DNA from: Trissonchulus latispiculum
Taxonomy: Eukaryota; Nematoda; Enoplea; Enoplida; Ironidae
Reading direction: 5' to 3'
NCBI GenBank assembly: GCA_030248195.1
Contig: JASAND010022252.1
Location: 30,741 to 94,740 of the forward strand
Length of the DNA stretch: 64,000 nt
Numbering within the stretch: the stretch's first letter is position 1; every line of letters starts with the position of its first letter. Shown here in pieces: positions 1-12,471 of the stretch. Made by a program: the position numbers and the translations under genes. The notes beneath the pieces are model-generated. The model saw only the letters and a list, made by a program, of their open reading frames with translations, had not been told where the DNA came from and searched no databases.

Positions 1-89
1 TAATAAAACCAATTTCCAAAAAGGCACCAAATTCCAGGAATTCACAAATTCCGGGAATTGAGAGCATTTTCAAGAGTTCGTTCTATTAC

Positions 90-374
90 AAAAATTGTTC
101 AGGGGTCGCCCAAAAGTGTCGAAAAATCTAGTTTTTGAGGTCAAATTTTCAAAAATTTTCTGAATTTTTAGCTACGTAATTTATGAACTTATAAGTTAAT
201 TTTAAACTTAAAAACAGCGATTTTTTGCGTTTTTACCTTAAAAATGCTAACTTTTCGCTAAAAAGTTTGGTATTATATACCTTGGACTCGCCCCCCCCCC
301 CACTTTTCGGAAGCCCCCCACTTCCCCCTTCCTGGGGGGGGGGGCGAAGCCCTTCAAACCCCTAAAAATTGCCA
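90..374 (+). repeat. Partial MITE related to the one at 6,678-7,000
   Basis: The stretch from GGTCGCCCAAAA through CTTGGACTCGCC and a C-rich block closely matches the right two thirds of the 6,678-7,000 element. It ends in CTAAAAATTGCCAG, a one-base variant of that element's terminal repeat. The left end is not recognisable, so this is a truncated or diverged copy. Confidence 0.6.
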
Positions 375-1219
375 GCTTGTGAGTATTGGAGAAGACATTT
401 AAAATTCGGAAATTTCGAAATCCCTGAATTGCGGAAATTGGGTATATACATTTTCGTGAAAACCTTCTAAGAACAATAATTTATATCAGGAGCAACTCTA
501 CTCGATTATCAAAACAAAATTTTGCGATAAAAATTAGGCGAAAAACTAAAAATTTTAAATATTCTGTGAATGAAACCCGGAATTCCGGGATTTTCTAAAT
601 ATCGGGTTTCTGAGGATTCGAAAAATATATATATACATTATGTAGGCTACCTTCAAATAATAACTCGGGACAGCCGCTCACATTTCGGTTCCGCGCTGAG
701 GGCGAGCTCCGGAGCTCCGGGTACCCGGAGCAAACATTTTCAAGCTTTGAAGCGTCTGTTGTTCATAAGTTGGGCCATGAAGAAATATTTCAAGAGTTTT
801 TAATATTTCATGCTGTAGCCTCGCCTCACGATTTCTCCGAACAGTGCTGAAGAACTGCACTAAATTATAATATAGTGCTCGTATTATATATTCTGAATAA
901 TTTTTCTAATCTGTCAAGACTGCTGCATGATTCGTTTACTGGAGGTAATTTTTCCAAATTATCCAGATGATCAAATAAAAATTGAAATATAATTCTAAAC
1001 TATCTCTAAGAATTGTTTCCATAAAAACTTTTTAATTGGTCGCAATGAATTCGCCAATTGTTTCCTTTTCCGATAAAATATATTCGTCTACGTAAACTTT
1101 AAATGTATATGTCAAAGTTTTCTTTGCTTTCATCTCACCCATCATTTAAAAAATATATTTGTCAGACAGAATTTCTTGTTGGCCAAATTTATTTTATGAT
1201 TACATACTTTATTAAAGGT
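375..1219. other. AT-rich stretch, nothing recognised
   Basis: I see no coding frame with protein-like composition, no RNA gene and no repeat shared with the rest of the window. A short G+C-rich patch near 680-725 (GAGCTCCGGAGCTCCGG) resembles a patch at 4,852-4,880 and may be repeat debris. Confidence 0.4.
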
Positions 1220-1567
1220 TATAGCAATATTCACAAAATATCAAAAATCGAATTTTTGCTAGCAATTTCGCAAAATGAAGTCCGATCGAAAAACTTTTGG
1301 TACGTTTGGAACGGTAGTGACCCCTGACTATGGTGCAACTTTCATGCCGGTGCCCGGTAGCCATAGTGTAGCGTGAGTAATAAAACCTTTTTTTGTGATT
1401 TTTTGTGAACGAACTCATAAAAGTCACCACCGGATCTGATCTCAGGATATAGCTAGGAAATTTTTCATTCCATGCATAGAGCATAGTCCATAGTGTTATT
1501 ATGTAAAAAATTTGGACCCCCAAGATGCTTTTGCGCAGGCTGAATTTAGATTTTGGTTCTCGGCCAC

Positions 1568-1913
1568 CAGGTTTGGGCGAGACCGAGACTTCACCGAGGC
1601 CGAGACCGAGACCAGGGTACCGAGACCGAGACTGGCCAAGTCTCGGCTTTTGGGCGATGCCGAGACCAAGACTAGCAATTTTAAGCTTAAAAATAATGTC
1701 TTCCAGTTTTGAGGCTTAGACTCAGTAGGGACTTTAACACATTAAACATACGGCTTCCGCACCTCGTCAGTTAATTTTTGTCACATTAATTTCAAATTTT
1801 CGCTAAAATATGTTGTTTTCAAAAAACTTCCTTTTCAAAAGAGACTTTTGGGTGAGCGAGACCGCGGCTCCTCAAGTCTCGGCTTTTGCGCGAGACCGAG
1901 ACTAACAACCCTG
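1568..1913. mobile_element. hAT-like MITE with CGAGAC repeats
   Basis: The ends read CAGGTTTGGGCGAGACC and, in reverse complement, CAGGGTTGTTAGTCTCGG. The flanks TCGGCCAC (1,560-1,567) and TCGGACAC (1,914-1,921) match at 7 of 8 positions. The uninterrupted family A copy at 24,200 lacks this block, which confirms an insertion. Both ends are built from iterated CGAGACCGAGACT units in opposite orientations. Confidence 0.8.
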
Positions 1914-2218
1914 TCGGACACCGGGACCAAAGTGGGTGCCCACTGCCCAGGCCAATATGCTTGACCTTGATTATTGATATGAGGAAGCTAGGAATCTACT
2001 AATTTTGTGTTCTGTTGCTCTAGTATGCACAGAACAAACACTTTGGTGGAGCAATTTCGCATATGGAATGGTCACGCGACTTGGGCTAGGGTCACGTGGC
2101 CTGGGTCGGGGTCACGTGACTGACCAAAAATTTTATTTTAAGGTCCCAGAAACCTAAACACTCGCCTACATAGGTTTTTCGGAGCATAGAATTCAAATTT
2201 GGCATTAGGTTTTAGGTA

Positions 2219-3466
2219 TAGCAAGCTTAACAAAATCACCCAAAATTTTAACAAGATGAATCACCCCGCCCTGACTCACAGGAAAGTCGCAGAGACCCAA
2301 ATTTTTGCATGGTGATAGCCACACATCTCGACATTACAGCCTGTGAGTTTGAGTCCCTAGGCCCTCTCCGTGCGTTCAGGGCAGACCTTTAAGTGAGGGT
2401 ACCCAAAAGTGACCTCAAAAACGTTCATGACCGAAGTTTGAATTTCGGCTGCTATTTACTAAGGGAAAACCCTAGGCATCCCATATTGTGCATGTGACAT
2501 GTCCTGACTGTGGGCTATCGAAACATATACAGAAGTTCCCAGTCGGACCTCTGAGCCGTCCTGGGGTGGGTGATTTTTTTGTTAAAATTTTAACAAATAA
2601 AAATCATTTTTATGTTGTGTTACTCAAGTCAGAACAACAGCTAGAGCAAAACTAACGTCAAATTCGAGCTCAGTGACCTCGAAAACCCTTATATACGTTT
2701 TTGAGGTTGCCTGGCACTTCTGGTAGTCCAACCTGGTAATCAGCCGGGCCTGAACCGTCCGACGGTAAACGTGATCCCAGAAGTCAGGATTAGACTATAG
2801 TTACCTAAAAACTAATGCCAGATTTGAAATCAGCGCCCTGGAAAACCCCCTAGGACATGTTTATAGCCACTTTGGACTGTCCAGTTGGTACCTGGAGGGT
2901 CTGGACGGGTCCGGCAGGGGTCACGTGACCGTGGGTCATACCCCACCAACATATGAAGTTCTGAGTTTCTCTGCCAAAATGCCTGGAAATAGGTTATAAT
3001 CACTCACAAACACGAAAAAATAACGTTTTAGCCTTTAAAACGGGACTTTAGAGCCCCCAGACTTCATACTGGACGCTGTCGGGGGCCATCAGTGACCACT
3101 AAGACTTCGGCGGGGTCAGTTGCCTTAGTTGGAGCACTAGGTTAGCGGTTTTGGGTTCTAAATACGTTATTTAGTGTGCTCTATCCAAAACTGATGAGAA
3201 AAAGTTGCTAGCTGCTCTCTGGGATCCGATCCGCCACTGATTTTTTTGTTAACGGGTGATATTTTTTGTTAGACCTTTAACAAAAAAATCACACATTTTG
3301 GTCTACTGCAACTTACTGGTAGGTCGTAGAGCAACAAGACTGGGGTGGTTTTAAAGCTTAGCCCAAGACCTATCCATGGGTCCTCAAAGTAATCGATTTG
3401 GTTTAGTTTTGCGAAAGTTCCAGCCAAAAAACCGAATTTTAATTTTTTTGGTTACGCTTGTTATAG
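2219..3466. mobile_element. TIR element nested in family A copy 1
   Basis: Compared with the family A copy at 23,325-24,583, the sequence TTTTAGGTA... continuing to GCTTTTGTCTAGATAGG is split here by about 1.25 kb. The inserted block begins TAGCAAGCTTAACAAAATCACC and ends ACGCTTGTTATA, an inverted match at TA. Its internal motifs (GGGTGATTTTTTTGTTAA and complements) resemble family A motifs with GTTAA replacing GTGAA, so it is probably a related subfamily that inserted into its relative. No coding capacity is seen. Confidence 0.6.
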
Positions 3467-3739
3467 CTTTTGTCTAGATAGGCTATCCTGGACCACCCCC
3501 AGGGTCCGGGGGTCCGGGCCGGCTCCGTCGGCAGGACGGTCCGCCAGAAGGGGTTGAGGTACCTAAAACGTGCGCTATATAGATTTTTCGAGTCGCTCAG
3601 CTCGAATTTGGCATTAGTTTTGCCCTAGCGGTTGCCCCAGAGGCATTTTGTAAAAAAGTTGATAGTGACTTTTCTTTTGTGAATTTGTTCACAAAAACTC
3701 ACCCGCCGGTGGCGAAGCCAGAAGACATGGCAGGGAATC

Positions 3740-4101
3740 CTGGGCTTATTCTAGTGGGGGCCCATAAACACCCTTCCCCCCAAAATAATCGTTCCCCCCC
3801 AAAAAAATGTGGGCGCCCCTTTTGGTACCAAATTTTGCCCTGAAAAAATCGCTCAGAAGGCCAAATTTTCAAAAATTTTCCGGCTTCGCCGGAGATTTTA
3901 ACTCAACTTTTGCGCTTTTAAAACACTAAATCTGCTTATTTTTGCTAAAGCAACTTTTATAGTAATGCCCAAAAATAGCGGTATTTTTAACATATTTGTC
4001 GAAAAATTTTCACCCCCCCCCCCAAAATTCCTTGCTCCTCGGACTTTTGGGGGGGCCCAAGGAGCCTCCCCCCCAAGAAAAAATCCATAGAATAAGCCCA
4101 G
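3740..4101. mobile_element. MITE with 14-bp TIR and GAATC duplication
   Basis: CTGGGCTTATTCTA at the left end is exactly mirrored at the right end. GAATC flanks both sides (3,735-3,739 and 4,102-4,106). The sister family A copy has a single GGGAATCC-type site at this place. The interior is C-rich tracts plus a hairpin, CCGGCTTCGCCGG. Confidence 0.85.
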
Positions 4102-4421
4102 GAATCCAAAATATGGTTGGATAGCTTAGAGTTAAGACATGTCACATGGATTATATGGGGTAGCTGCGCAAAGTCCATAGTGAGTACCAACAAAAATTTC
4201 AATTTTGGTCCGGAGTTGTCCCAGGGTCGGATTTTGGGTGGGTCGACTATTTTGGGCACCCTAGTCGGAGGAGTTGGACCTCGGCAGCCAAACTTACGTA
4301 ATGTAAGTTGGGTCTTGCGGCCGTTACTATGGAAAAAATTTCCGACTGCGGCTTGTTGTTAGCCGTCTAGGTGGGTGATTTTTTGTGAATTTTCGAAGTG
4401 ATTTTTTTGTGAACATTGCTA

Positions 4422-6309
4422 TAAACTGTGGACAAAAGCAAATCTGATTCGCATTTTGTTCAATTTGTAATAATTCATTATGAATTTGAAAAATTATGTT
4501 TTTAACGAAATTCTCGTAACGAATTTTATGGAGTCCTAATCTAATAAACTCTTAAACTTAGCAAATCTTGAAAAAGTGAAACATTAGAACTTAACGGCAG
4601 TTTAAACTAACAAGGGTTTTTATGCAAACCCAACAGAACGCAAAATCAAACAGCCATAAATCCTGTGAAAAGTTTCAAAGTCTGAACTAAGTACAAATCA
4701 AAAATGAAGGCTAACAAATAAAACTAATGTGTATATATAACAAAGAAATCAGATTCTGAACATAAAAAGATGAAGCGATTGCTTTTCATAGCATAAATAA
4801 TTTGCGTGGCTTAGATTAAAATTTTTACAATTTTAACCTTCGCAAACTGTCGGAGCTCCGCGGAGCTCCGGTGCTGCGACAGCCAGCTCCCACCGGAGAA
4901 CTTTTGCATCCCCCTGTGATCTTCTGGGCGTCCAAATTTTTGCCAAAAATGCATTTTTCAAAAATTTTCCGGCCTCGTCTGAGATTTTTACCTAAAATGT
5001 TTATTTTCAAAAACTTTTATCGTCCCTTCACTTAATGCAACATACGCCAAAAAATTAATTTTAGCTCATTTTTGCAAAAAACTCCCTCTTCCGGGAAACC
5101 CCCCTCGAAAAAAAATTCCTGACGAATACCCAGATAAGAAATTACGATAAACACTGTGTGTGAAAACTAAGACGGACTTTGGATTGTTTATGTATATAAC
5201 GTTTTGCACTGTTCACAGCACTAAAACGAATTTCGTACCATTCTTGGCCGTAGAATCGATCAAAGATGGACCGTCCTGGTTACCTTCTGTCTCGGCATTC
5301 TGTGAGGATTCGCGTATCCCGACACTGTCCAATGCCTGAATTATAAATAAATAAATAAACTAACAGAACTTGTGCTGGATGCTGCTCTTGGTGTCGAGAC
5401 CTGATGACAACATAAAGACCGACAAAGCATAATTCGCAAATACGAGGAAGCATCTCGAAAGGTAAAGTCTTCCAGTCTCGCTGGGTTAGTTTCCTTTATT
5501 GCATTTAGCGTCCATTGGTAGATACGTAATTATTGGCTGGGATCATCCAACAACAACAACAAACAAAACCGTTGGCATTGCAGTAGAAGACTGAACCGAA
5601 CCACAGCCATTAGATCTGCGTTTTTGTTAAAAAAACTGCTACATTCCGCACTTTTAAAAACGAGTCAAGGGTATAGAGCTTAGCGTAAAGTTCAGCAAAA
5701 GTTTTTTTAGCCATGAGTAGAAATTTTCATTACATGTCAGGTGAACATTAAACGAGTTTGAGAGAATTTTTTACAGAAAGTTTAAAAAAGTTTCACGTCT
5801 TTGGCGAGTATCTTTTTACGCAGACGCCTTTCCGTGTTATTGGCCCTTTTGTTATTTAGACTACTTAGTAAAAGTCTATCCAAGAAAATCCTTTTAGCAT
5901 AAAATAGTTTTCTAGAATATTCGGAAGTACATTATAAGCATAATAACCACAGGGACTCTGGTGGTAGGCCGTCGTGCATTCGTGGTACAAAATGTATACA
6001 AACGCTAGTCATATCATAAACATATATCCTTACATAGCTAAGCAGTTTAGACATAAAATTGCACAAGAAAACCCAATACCTTTGGCAAAATTACAACGGT
6101 AAAATACATTTTTAAGCTTGAATTTTCCAAAACCTCTAGCTTTTGCTAAGGGCTGTCCAGAACCCCGATTCCTTTTCAATTAGTGTTTGAAATTAAGGTT
6201 TTGGCTCAAATAAAGTTGCTCTGTTATTTCTGCGTTTACTACTAAGTTTAATTCTACCTGCTTTTATTTTAAGAAACTTTTGTAGATTTTGCCGAACCAT
6301 AAATTTGTG
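4422..6309. other. AT-rich interval; possible non-LTR 3' tail at 5,330-5,361
   Basis: No gene is recognised. The segment CCAATGCCTGAATTATAAATAAATAAATAAAC near 5,330 resembles the (ATAA)n tails that end many non-LTR retrotransposons. No upstream coding remnant supports this, so it stays tentative. The piece at 4,925-5,000 resembles the interior of the 3,740-4,101 MITE. Confidence 0.35.
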
Positions 6310-7498
6310 TAGCGCGCCGGGAAATAAAAACCCAAATTTTCGAATTTTGGCTGAACTTTGTATTATGCGGCAAAACTTCTCCTCCTGTACATGTCTGGTT
6401 TCGACAATGTCATTCGAAAGAGCGGGTCATTGTTAGTATTTCTGCATTACAAAATATAAATATTTTTGCAAAAATTCATGTCAAATTGACTATTGAAAAT
6501 TTAGTACTGTATGTTTAATACGTAAACACAGGCAAATTTTGGAAATTTTTGGAATTTGCTTAAATTCTGCAGTTTAAGCATCCTATCACATAGAAAATGT
6601 GTTTTATTGCATTTAAAGCCAAACCCGACCTATTTAGTCAAAAACTGCTTGACCACCTGGACTACATACAGGAGGGTCTGGCATTTTTAGTGGGGGGAGG
6701 GGCGCCCCCCCCACTTTTGGCAGCACCCCCACATTCATCCCCCCCACTTTTCGGCAAGCCCCCCCCACTTTTTTGTGGGTCGCCCAAAATGTCAAAAAAT
6801 TAAGTTATTGAGGTCAAATTTTCACATATTTTCTGAATTCTTAGCTAATTTATGGACTTATAAGATAGGTTTAAGCTCAAAAACAGCGATTTTTTTGTGT
6901 TTTTACCTAAAAATGCTATTTTCTCTAAACATTGTGGTAATATATACCGTGGACTCGCCCCCACTTCCCCCTCCCGCTTTCCAAACCCTAAAAATGCCAG
7001 AGGGTGAACCTAAGTAAAATCTATAAATCGATCAGGAGGCTCTGTTGAGCTAAGAAATGCATGAATTTTTATAGTTAGAAAAGAATTTCATCTGGAAATT
7101 TGAGTTTTCAACCGCACATGAGTTTGTTTCGCCGAGTCTAGGTCACCCCCAGGTAGCACCACAGGCACCAATTTGCATAAACGATCGTGAAGTTCGAGAC
7201 ATAGCCTCTGTGAAACTGTAATCCGTTTTGTGCTAGGTCTTTCCAGTAGTTCAGGGTGACCCACCAGAGTTGACCCAGTCTGACCACCCTGTTGGGACCA
7301 AAAATTCCAAAATTTTTCAAAGTCCCAAAAAATTTTGCTGAGAGGCAGAGAGAGCTACAATAATACACCCCCACCCGCTAGGGCACTTTTGGTGGCTCTT
7401 TAATATTGGCTATTAAAATCGGATCTAACTCATACGAGTGACTCACAATGACGATGGGTTTTTCCGGTATCTTGGACTGGGTTTTTCCCGCCGCAATA
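6310..7498 (+). mobile_element. Family B TIR element, copy with MITE insertion
   Basis: It begins TAGCGCGCCGGGAAATAAAAACCC and ends GGTTTTTCCCGCCGCAATATA, diverged versions of the family B ends. The interior aligns with 10,293-11,404, including the CCACCTGGAC, GTAAAATCTATA and CAGTAGTTCAGGGTGACC segments. It is non-coding, and a 323-bp MITE interrupts it. Confidence 0.7.
6678..7000. mobile_element. MITE with 13-bp TIR and AGGGT duplication
   Basis: CTGGCATTTTTAG at the left is exactly inverted at the right (CTAAAAATGCCAG). AGGGT flanks both sides (6,673-6,677 and 7,001-7,005). The host family B sequence resumes cleanly on both sides when compared with 10,870-10,905. The interior has C-tract/CACTTTT repeats like those at 3,740-4,101, so the two are probably related MITE families. 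Confidence 0.85.
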
Positions 7499-8250
7499 TA
7501 TATACAACTTTCGACCCTCTTGCTTATATACTTTAGATATTGACTCGCTACCGAAATCAAAGCTTCAAGTGATTTGGATTACGGATTTTCCTGTTTTGCA
7601 AAATTTTCTTAACTTTCCCCTTAACTCTTCAAAAACAAAAAATAAGAATTTCGAATTAGAAAAACTTCGAAGACTGCGTATTAGCGTTTCGACGCATGAA
7701 AAACACAGTATATTGGGTGTGCACTAAATCTCAATACATCAAGCAAATCAAGGCAGTTTATTGTGAGCATACCAATTTCTTTGGAGAAGGAGCAGCTTCG
7801 CCAACGCCATTGTTAGAACGCTTATTAAATGACGTGCCCAGATCTCCCAAATCACTTAATGAAAAATCCATAACACAGCAGCCAATATATAACGCTAAAC
7901 AACAACAACAAAATGGAATTGGCGGAGAAAAGGACTAAAGGCAAGGCCTTGGCTGAGGAAGGGGTCAAAAATAATTTTATAAATTTACACTAAAAATTAG
8001 TCAATTATATTGCATTTTTATTGCCTATTCGCACTATGTAAATAGTATTTTTGGTTATTTGGCTAGTATCTTGTTTTTTTGGTTGTCACGAGTTCGCTAG
8101 TCAATTCAAATTGTTCCTTGTTCAGGAGTTATGGGCAATTGCTCGCAGATAGCTGATAGCGGATTCTCAAATGAGGTAATTTTATGGGGATTGGGGTCTT
8201 TATTGGGGTAGTTGTTTCGTGTGTAGTAGTAACCCTAGTAGTAGTACCTA
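7499..8250. other. Interval with one weak frame (7,696-7,938)
   Basis: On the plus strand, 7,696-7,938 is an 80-codon ATG frame with some protein-like composition (a short Gln run and several acidic and basic residues). It has no recognisable domain, and its neighbours are transposons. I do not call it a gene. The rest is AT-rich with nothing recognised. Confidence 0.25.
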
Positions 8251-8251
8251 C

Positions 8252-9289
8252 AGTCAAGCGGAAAAAACCACTTTTTCTTTCTTGGACCAAAACTTTCGAC
8301 TGGTTTGGGCTAGCTCGACTTTGATACTATACATATATATATATATATATTTAATTAGGGTTTGCCCTAAGCTTTCGAATGAGGTATATATAGTTTGTCT
8401 CTCTAGGCCCTGTCATTATAGAGAAATTAAAGTTTTCCGTGTCGGGAAAAACCAATGAGGAAAAAACCCATCGGCGGGAAAAACCCACCCGGAGTTTTTG
8501 CTGGAAGCGTGCCAGAACAATTTTGACAGTGCCATTCCAAAGAGCGGGTTGTTTTTAGTAGGTCAACATCGAAAAATATCAACATTTTTGAAAAATTTCA
8601 GAAAAAATTGAATTGTATAATATGTTTAACACGTAAACATAAGCAAATTTTGGAAATTCTTAAAAATTGCTTATTTTCGCCAGTTTACGCATCCTATTGT
8701 GTAGAAAACGCGTTTTTCTTGTATTCAGAGCCAAACTAGACCCATTTTACTGCAAAATAAGCATTTTTGGTCAAAATTGAAATTTTGGCTTGAAATGGCG
8801 CCATGTCCGATTTCGACCCCCTGGAGCACCCACAACAGAACGAACTCTTCCTGCCAGCGGTTAGAAAAATATTCAATTTTGAAAAGTGGGCTTTTTCCCG
8901 CCGATGGGTTTTTCCCCGCCAACTCTAGGTCACCCCCAGGTCGCATCGGACGGGTTACAGCAGTGTGGCATATATCATCATGAAGCCCAACAGATGCCCT
9001 ACACATACATATATACTATCCGCTTTGGTCTTGGTCTTTCCAGTAGTTCAGGGTGACCAGGCAAAGTTTGCCAAATTTCGGCACTTGGATGGACCAAAAT
9101 TTTTGAAAATTTCTAAGTCCCAAAACATTTGCAGGGAAGCAGCGGGAGCGACAATAATACAGCCCCTAGGGTTATTTTTGATGCTCTTCAAGATAGGCTA
9201 TTAAAATCCTATATATCTCATACCGGTAAGCCCACACTGGAGGCGGGTTTTTTTCCGCATATTAAAATGGGTTTTTCCCCGCTTGACTA
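8252..9289 (+). mobile_element. Family B variant with AGTCAAGCGG ends
   Basis: The left end CAGTCAAGCGGAAAAAACC and right end GGTTTTTCCCCGCTTGACTA are inverted copies. The middle aligns with other family B elements (GTGCCAGAACAATTTTGAC, TGAAATGGCGCCATGTCCGA, TCTTTCCAGTAGTTCAGGGTGACC). The different terminal 10 bp mark a subfamily. A short (TA)n lies at 8,331-8,351. Confidence 0.65.
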
Positions 9290-9296
9290 TATATTG

Positions 9297-10130
9297 TAGG
9301 GTTGGTTTTTTCCGGAAAAAAAAGATTGCCTGAAAAAACCTTTTTTCCGTTTTTTTCCATTTTTTTCCTTTTTTCCCGGTCACTCCAAAATTACGCAATG
9401 TGCTAAAAGTTAAGTTATTTCATGTCTTTGCATGCACAGAAGCAGTTTTTACGATATTTAGTAGCCCCATAGGGGTAATGCAATAACACAAGCGCTTAGA
9501 AAGGTTCCAGTATTGATTATAGGAATCAAATATTTTCAGCGGGTGACGCTGTAAACCAAAGGACAGGTGACTTCTGTATACCTTGGCGGTTCTACGAAAC
9601 CTAGTTTGTGGTTTTCGTAGGTAACGCGCTTCGTAAAGTAAACAATTCCAGATATTTTAACAGTTTTGGTTGAACACTAGACTGTTAGGTATGGAATTAT
9701 TAACTCTACCTGAGTTATGCAATCATTTTCACATTCCAAGGGAAAAATGTCAAATCCCAAAATTAGCTCAAATTCATGAATATCGTATTCTTACCTCATT
9801 AAACACTGTTTTTGATAGTTTCTTAATGTTCTGAGGTCATAAATTAACTTTCAGAACATGCCCCGAATATTTTTCCATGTTTTCCGATGCGTCGAAAAAA
9901 CCCAAATACAATTTCGTCAAATTTAACATACCCCCACGTACTATGACCCACGGAAAAGGTTGTAAATAGTGTGAAATTGCTGGAAAAGCTCAGAAAACAT
10001 GATATTTCATTGTAAAAATCGTCAAAATAACGTTAGGAATATTTTTCCATTTTTTTCCACCCCATCGGAAAAAATGGAAAAAAACGGAAAAAACCTTTTT
10101 TCCAGTCCTTTTTTTCCGCGCCCATCCCTA
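9297..10130. mobile_element. hAT-like MITE with GGAAAAA repeats
   Basis: ATATATTG occurs exactly on both sides (9,289-9,296 and 10,131-10,138), an 8-bp target duplication. The ends read TAGGGTTGGTTTTTTCCGG and, inverted, TAGGGATGGGCGCGG. Behind each end lie iterated TTTTTTCC/GGAAAAAA units in opposite orientation. The interior is AT-rich and non-coding. It inserted at the very end of the neighbouring family B variant. Confidence 0.85.
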
Positions 10131-10292
10131 ATATATTGTTAAAGAAACAGATCACGAAATTTGTATATAGTTTTTTCTAATAACTACTGAAATTATACGT
10201 ATATACGTAATGATGAGTATACATAAATATGGGTATAGATAAATTTGGGTATACATAATGGAGGGTATACATAACGGCGTTAATGACTTGTA

Positions 10293-11404
10293 TAGCGCGG
10301 CGGGAAAAAACCCCAAAATTTCGAATTTTGGTTGTAACTTTTTATTAAGCGACAAATCGAAAATATAACGATAACTACCATGAGGCCTTGCGAAGAGCTT
10401 CAAAATCAGCCATAAAACGTCTCTCCACCACTTACCGTTGGTGAGAAATTTTCTACCAAACCGATGGGGAAAACCCGATGCGGGAAAAAACCCATGGGCG
10501 GGAAAAAACCAGCCAATTTTTTTGCTGCAAGCATGCCAGAATGGTTTTGACTATACCATTAGAAAGAGCGGGTCAGTTTTAGTACATCTAAATCATAAAA
10601 TATATACCAATATTTTTGCAAAAAATCATGTCAAATTGACTTTTCAAAATTTCATACGTATGTTTAACACGATATGTTTAACACGTAAACATAGGCAAAT
10701 TTTGGAAATTTTTGAAATTTGCTAATTTCTGCAGTTTAAGCATTCTATCACCTAGAAAACGCGTTTTTATTGCATTTAAAGCCAAACCCGACCTATTTTA
10801 GTGAAAAATTTAGCGGTTTTTGGCGAAATTTGAAAATTTGGCTTGAAATGGCACCATCTCAGATTTTGGCCACCTGGACCTCACATGGAAGGTCGAACCT
10901 ATGTAAAATCTATACTAAATTAATCAGCAGGCTCTACTGAGCTAGGAATTGCATGAATTTTTCCCTTGCTGGTAATGGTTATATAGAAAAAAATTCATTT
11001 TGAAATTTGGGTTTTTCCCCGCACATGGGTTTCCAAATTCCAGGTTTCCCCCCAGATCGCACCACAGGCACTAGAGTCAAATTGCATTCACCATCGTGAA
11101 GTTCGAGACATATCCTCTGTGAAACTGTAGTCCGCTTTGGGCTAAGTCTTTCCAGTAGTTCAGGGTGACCCCCCAAAGTTGACCCTGCCTGACCCCCATG
11201 TTGGGACCAAAAATTCCAAAATTTTCAAAGTCCCAAAAAATTTGCTGAGGGGCAGTGGGAGCTACAATAATACACTCTCTAGGGTAGTTTGGACGCTCTT
11301 TAAGATAGGCTCGCTATTAAAATCCGATCTAGCTTATATGGGTGACTCACACTGGCGATGGGTTTTTCCCGCATATCGGATTGGGTTTTTTCCCGCCGCG
11401 CTAT
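10293..11404 (+). mobile_element. Family B TIR element, most intact copy
   Basis: TATAGCGCGGCGGGAAAAAACC opens the element and GGGTTTTTTCCCGCCGCGCTATA closes it. These are near-perfect inverted ends next to TA. A TA target and a length of about 1.1 kb without an open frame suggest a non-autonomous DNA transposon. This copy is the reference for aligning the other family B pieces in the window. GGGAAAAAACCC-type palindromes recur inside both ends. Confidence 0.85.
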
Positions 11405-11868
11405 ACAGTACATTAAACGTACTCAAAAGCTTCAGCCAATAGTTTTCGTATGCGAAAATAGGGCTTGAAAATTGACAAATTTGTACTAAAATATGCCTAA
11501 ATTTTAAAATTCCCAGATTTTGTTAGTTTATAATTGCGTATATTACCTAAATTGTTGAACTCCGTTCAGCTTAATACATAAATGCACAAAATGCAAATCA
11601 CAGGGAAAATTTCAAAGTATACATAGTAAGTAACATATATATTATATATATACATAATGAAAAGTTGGCGAAAACTATTTTTCATTTCCAAGTTTCTAGA
11701 ATGAAGTGAAGCAAAGACGGAACAGAACGTTTCTCCATGTCCACATATTTAAGCAGAAGTAAATAAAGGGGGGCCCATGGTGTTAGTTGTAGTTAGGGAT
11801 TTTGGGGTCCGGTGGGATCCCCCCAAATACACTCTCGTGCTAATTCCAACATTTTCCAGTTATCACTA
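11405..11868. other. AT-rich interval, nothing recognised
   Basis: It contains a short (TA)n-like tract near 11,635-11,652 and a G/C patch near 11,768-11,826. No coding or RNA feature is seen. Confidence 0.4.
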
Positions 11869-12434
11869 GGGGGGAAAATGCCCTCGACGGGCAACCAACT
11901 TGGTAGAATAGGGAAAGACTTGAATGTTAAATACACGGTGCATGGTTACAACTGAGTTTCTGCTGAAGCGGAAAAATGCCGTTTCTCAGCGACTAAAATG
12001 ACAGAAACCAGCTTTGTGCGCCGAATAGGGAATCTACTCGGCGACTAAAATGAAAGAAACCAGCTTTGTGCGCCGAATAGGGAATCTACTCGGCGACTAA
12101 AATGAAAGAAACCAGCTTTGTCGCCGAATAGGGAATTCCCTCCTTCCGCCCTATTCGCGCGAACTTATCGTCTTTCGGGAGGAAATATATAGGTAATTAT
12201 TCTGTTAGGAACTGCAAACGTAAGCATTGCTCTCAATATGACATTTCCCGTACCGGTTGCGTGGTGACTAGGGGTGGCGCTAGATTAATTTCTTTTTGAG
12301 CTACCTGATCCGTAAAAATTTTATGCATACAACCGGTAGCAGGACCAACAGAAAGCAACAATAAGAATATATGCAGTTTAAACAATTTGTGGTCGACAGT
12401 CCTTGTGCTAAAACATATACAATCAATCGCATTT

Positions 12435-12471
<37 letters not shown>

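Larger units (their letters stand above)
1222..4421 (+). mobile_element. Family A TIR element, copy 1 (contains nested insertions)
   Basis: The left end reads TATAGCAATATTCACAAAA and the right end reads GTGAACATTGCTATA, inverted relative to each other and abutting TA. Internal GTGATTTTTTTGTGAA motifs recur in both orientations. The element aligns, in reverse complement, with 23,325-24,583, but is longer because it has taken up three insertions (1,568-1,913; about 2,219-3,466; 3,740-4,101). No transposase frame is visible, so it is non-autonomous. A TA target would fit Tc1/mariner-like or related DNA transposons, but the superfamily is not established. Confidence 0.75.
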
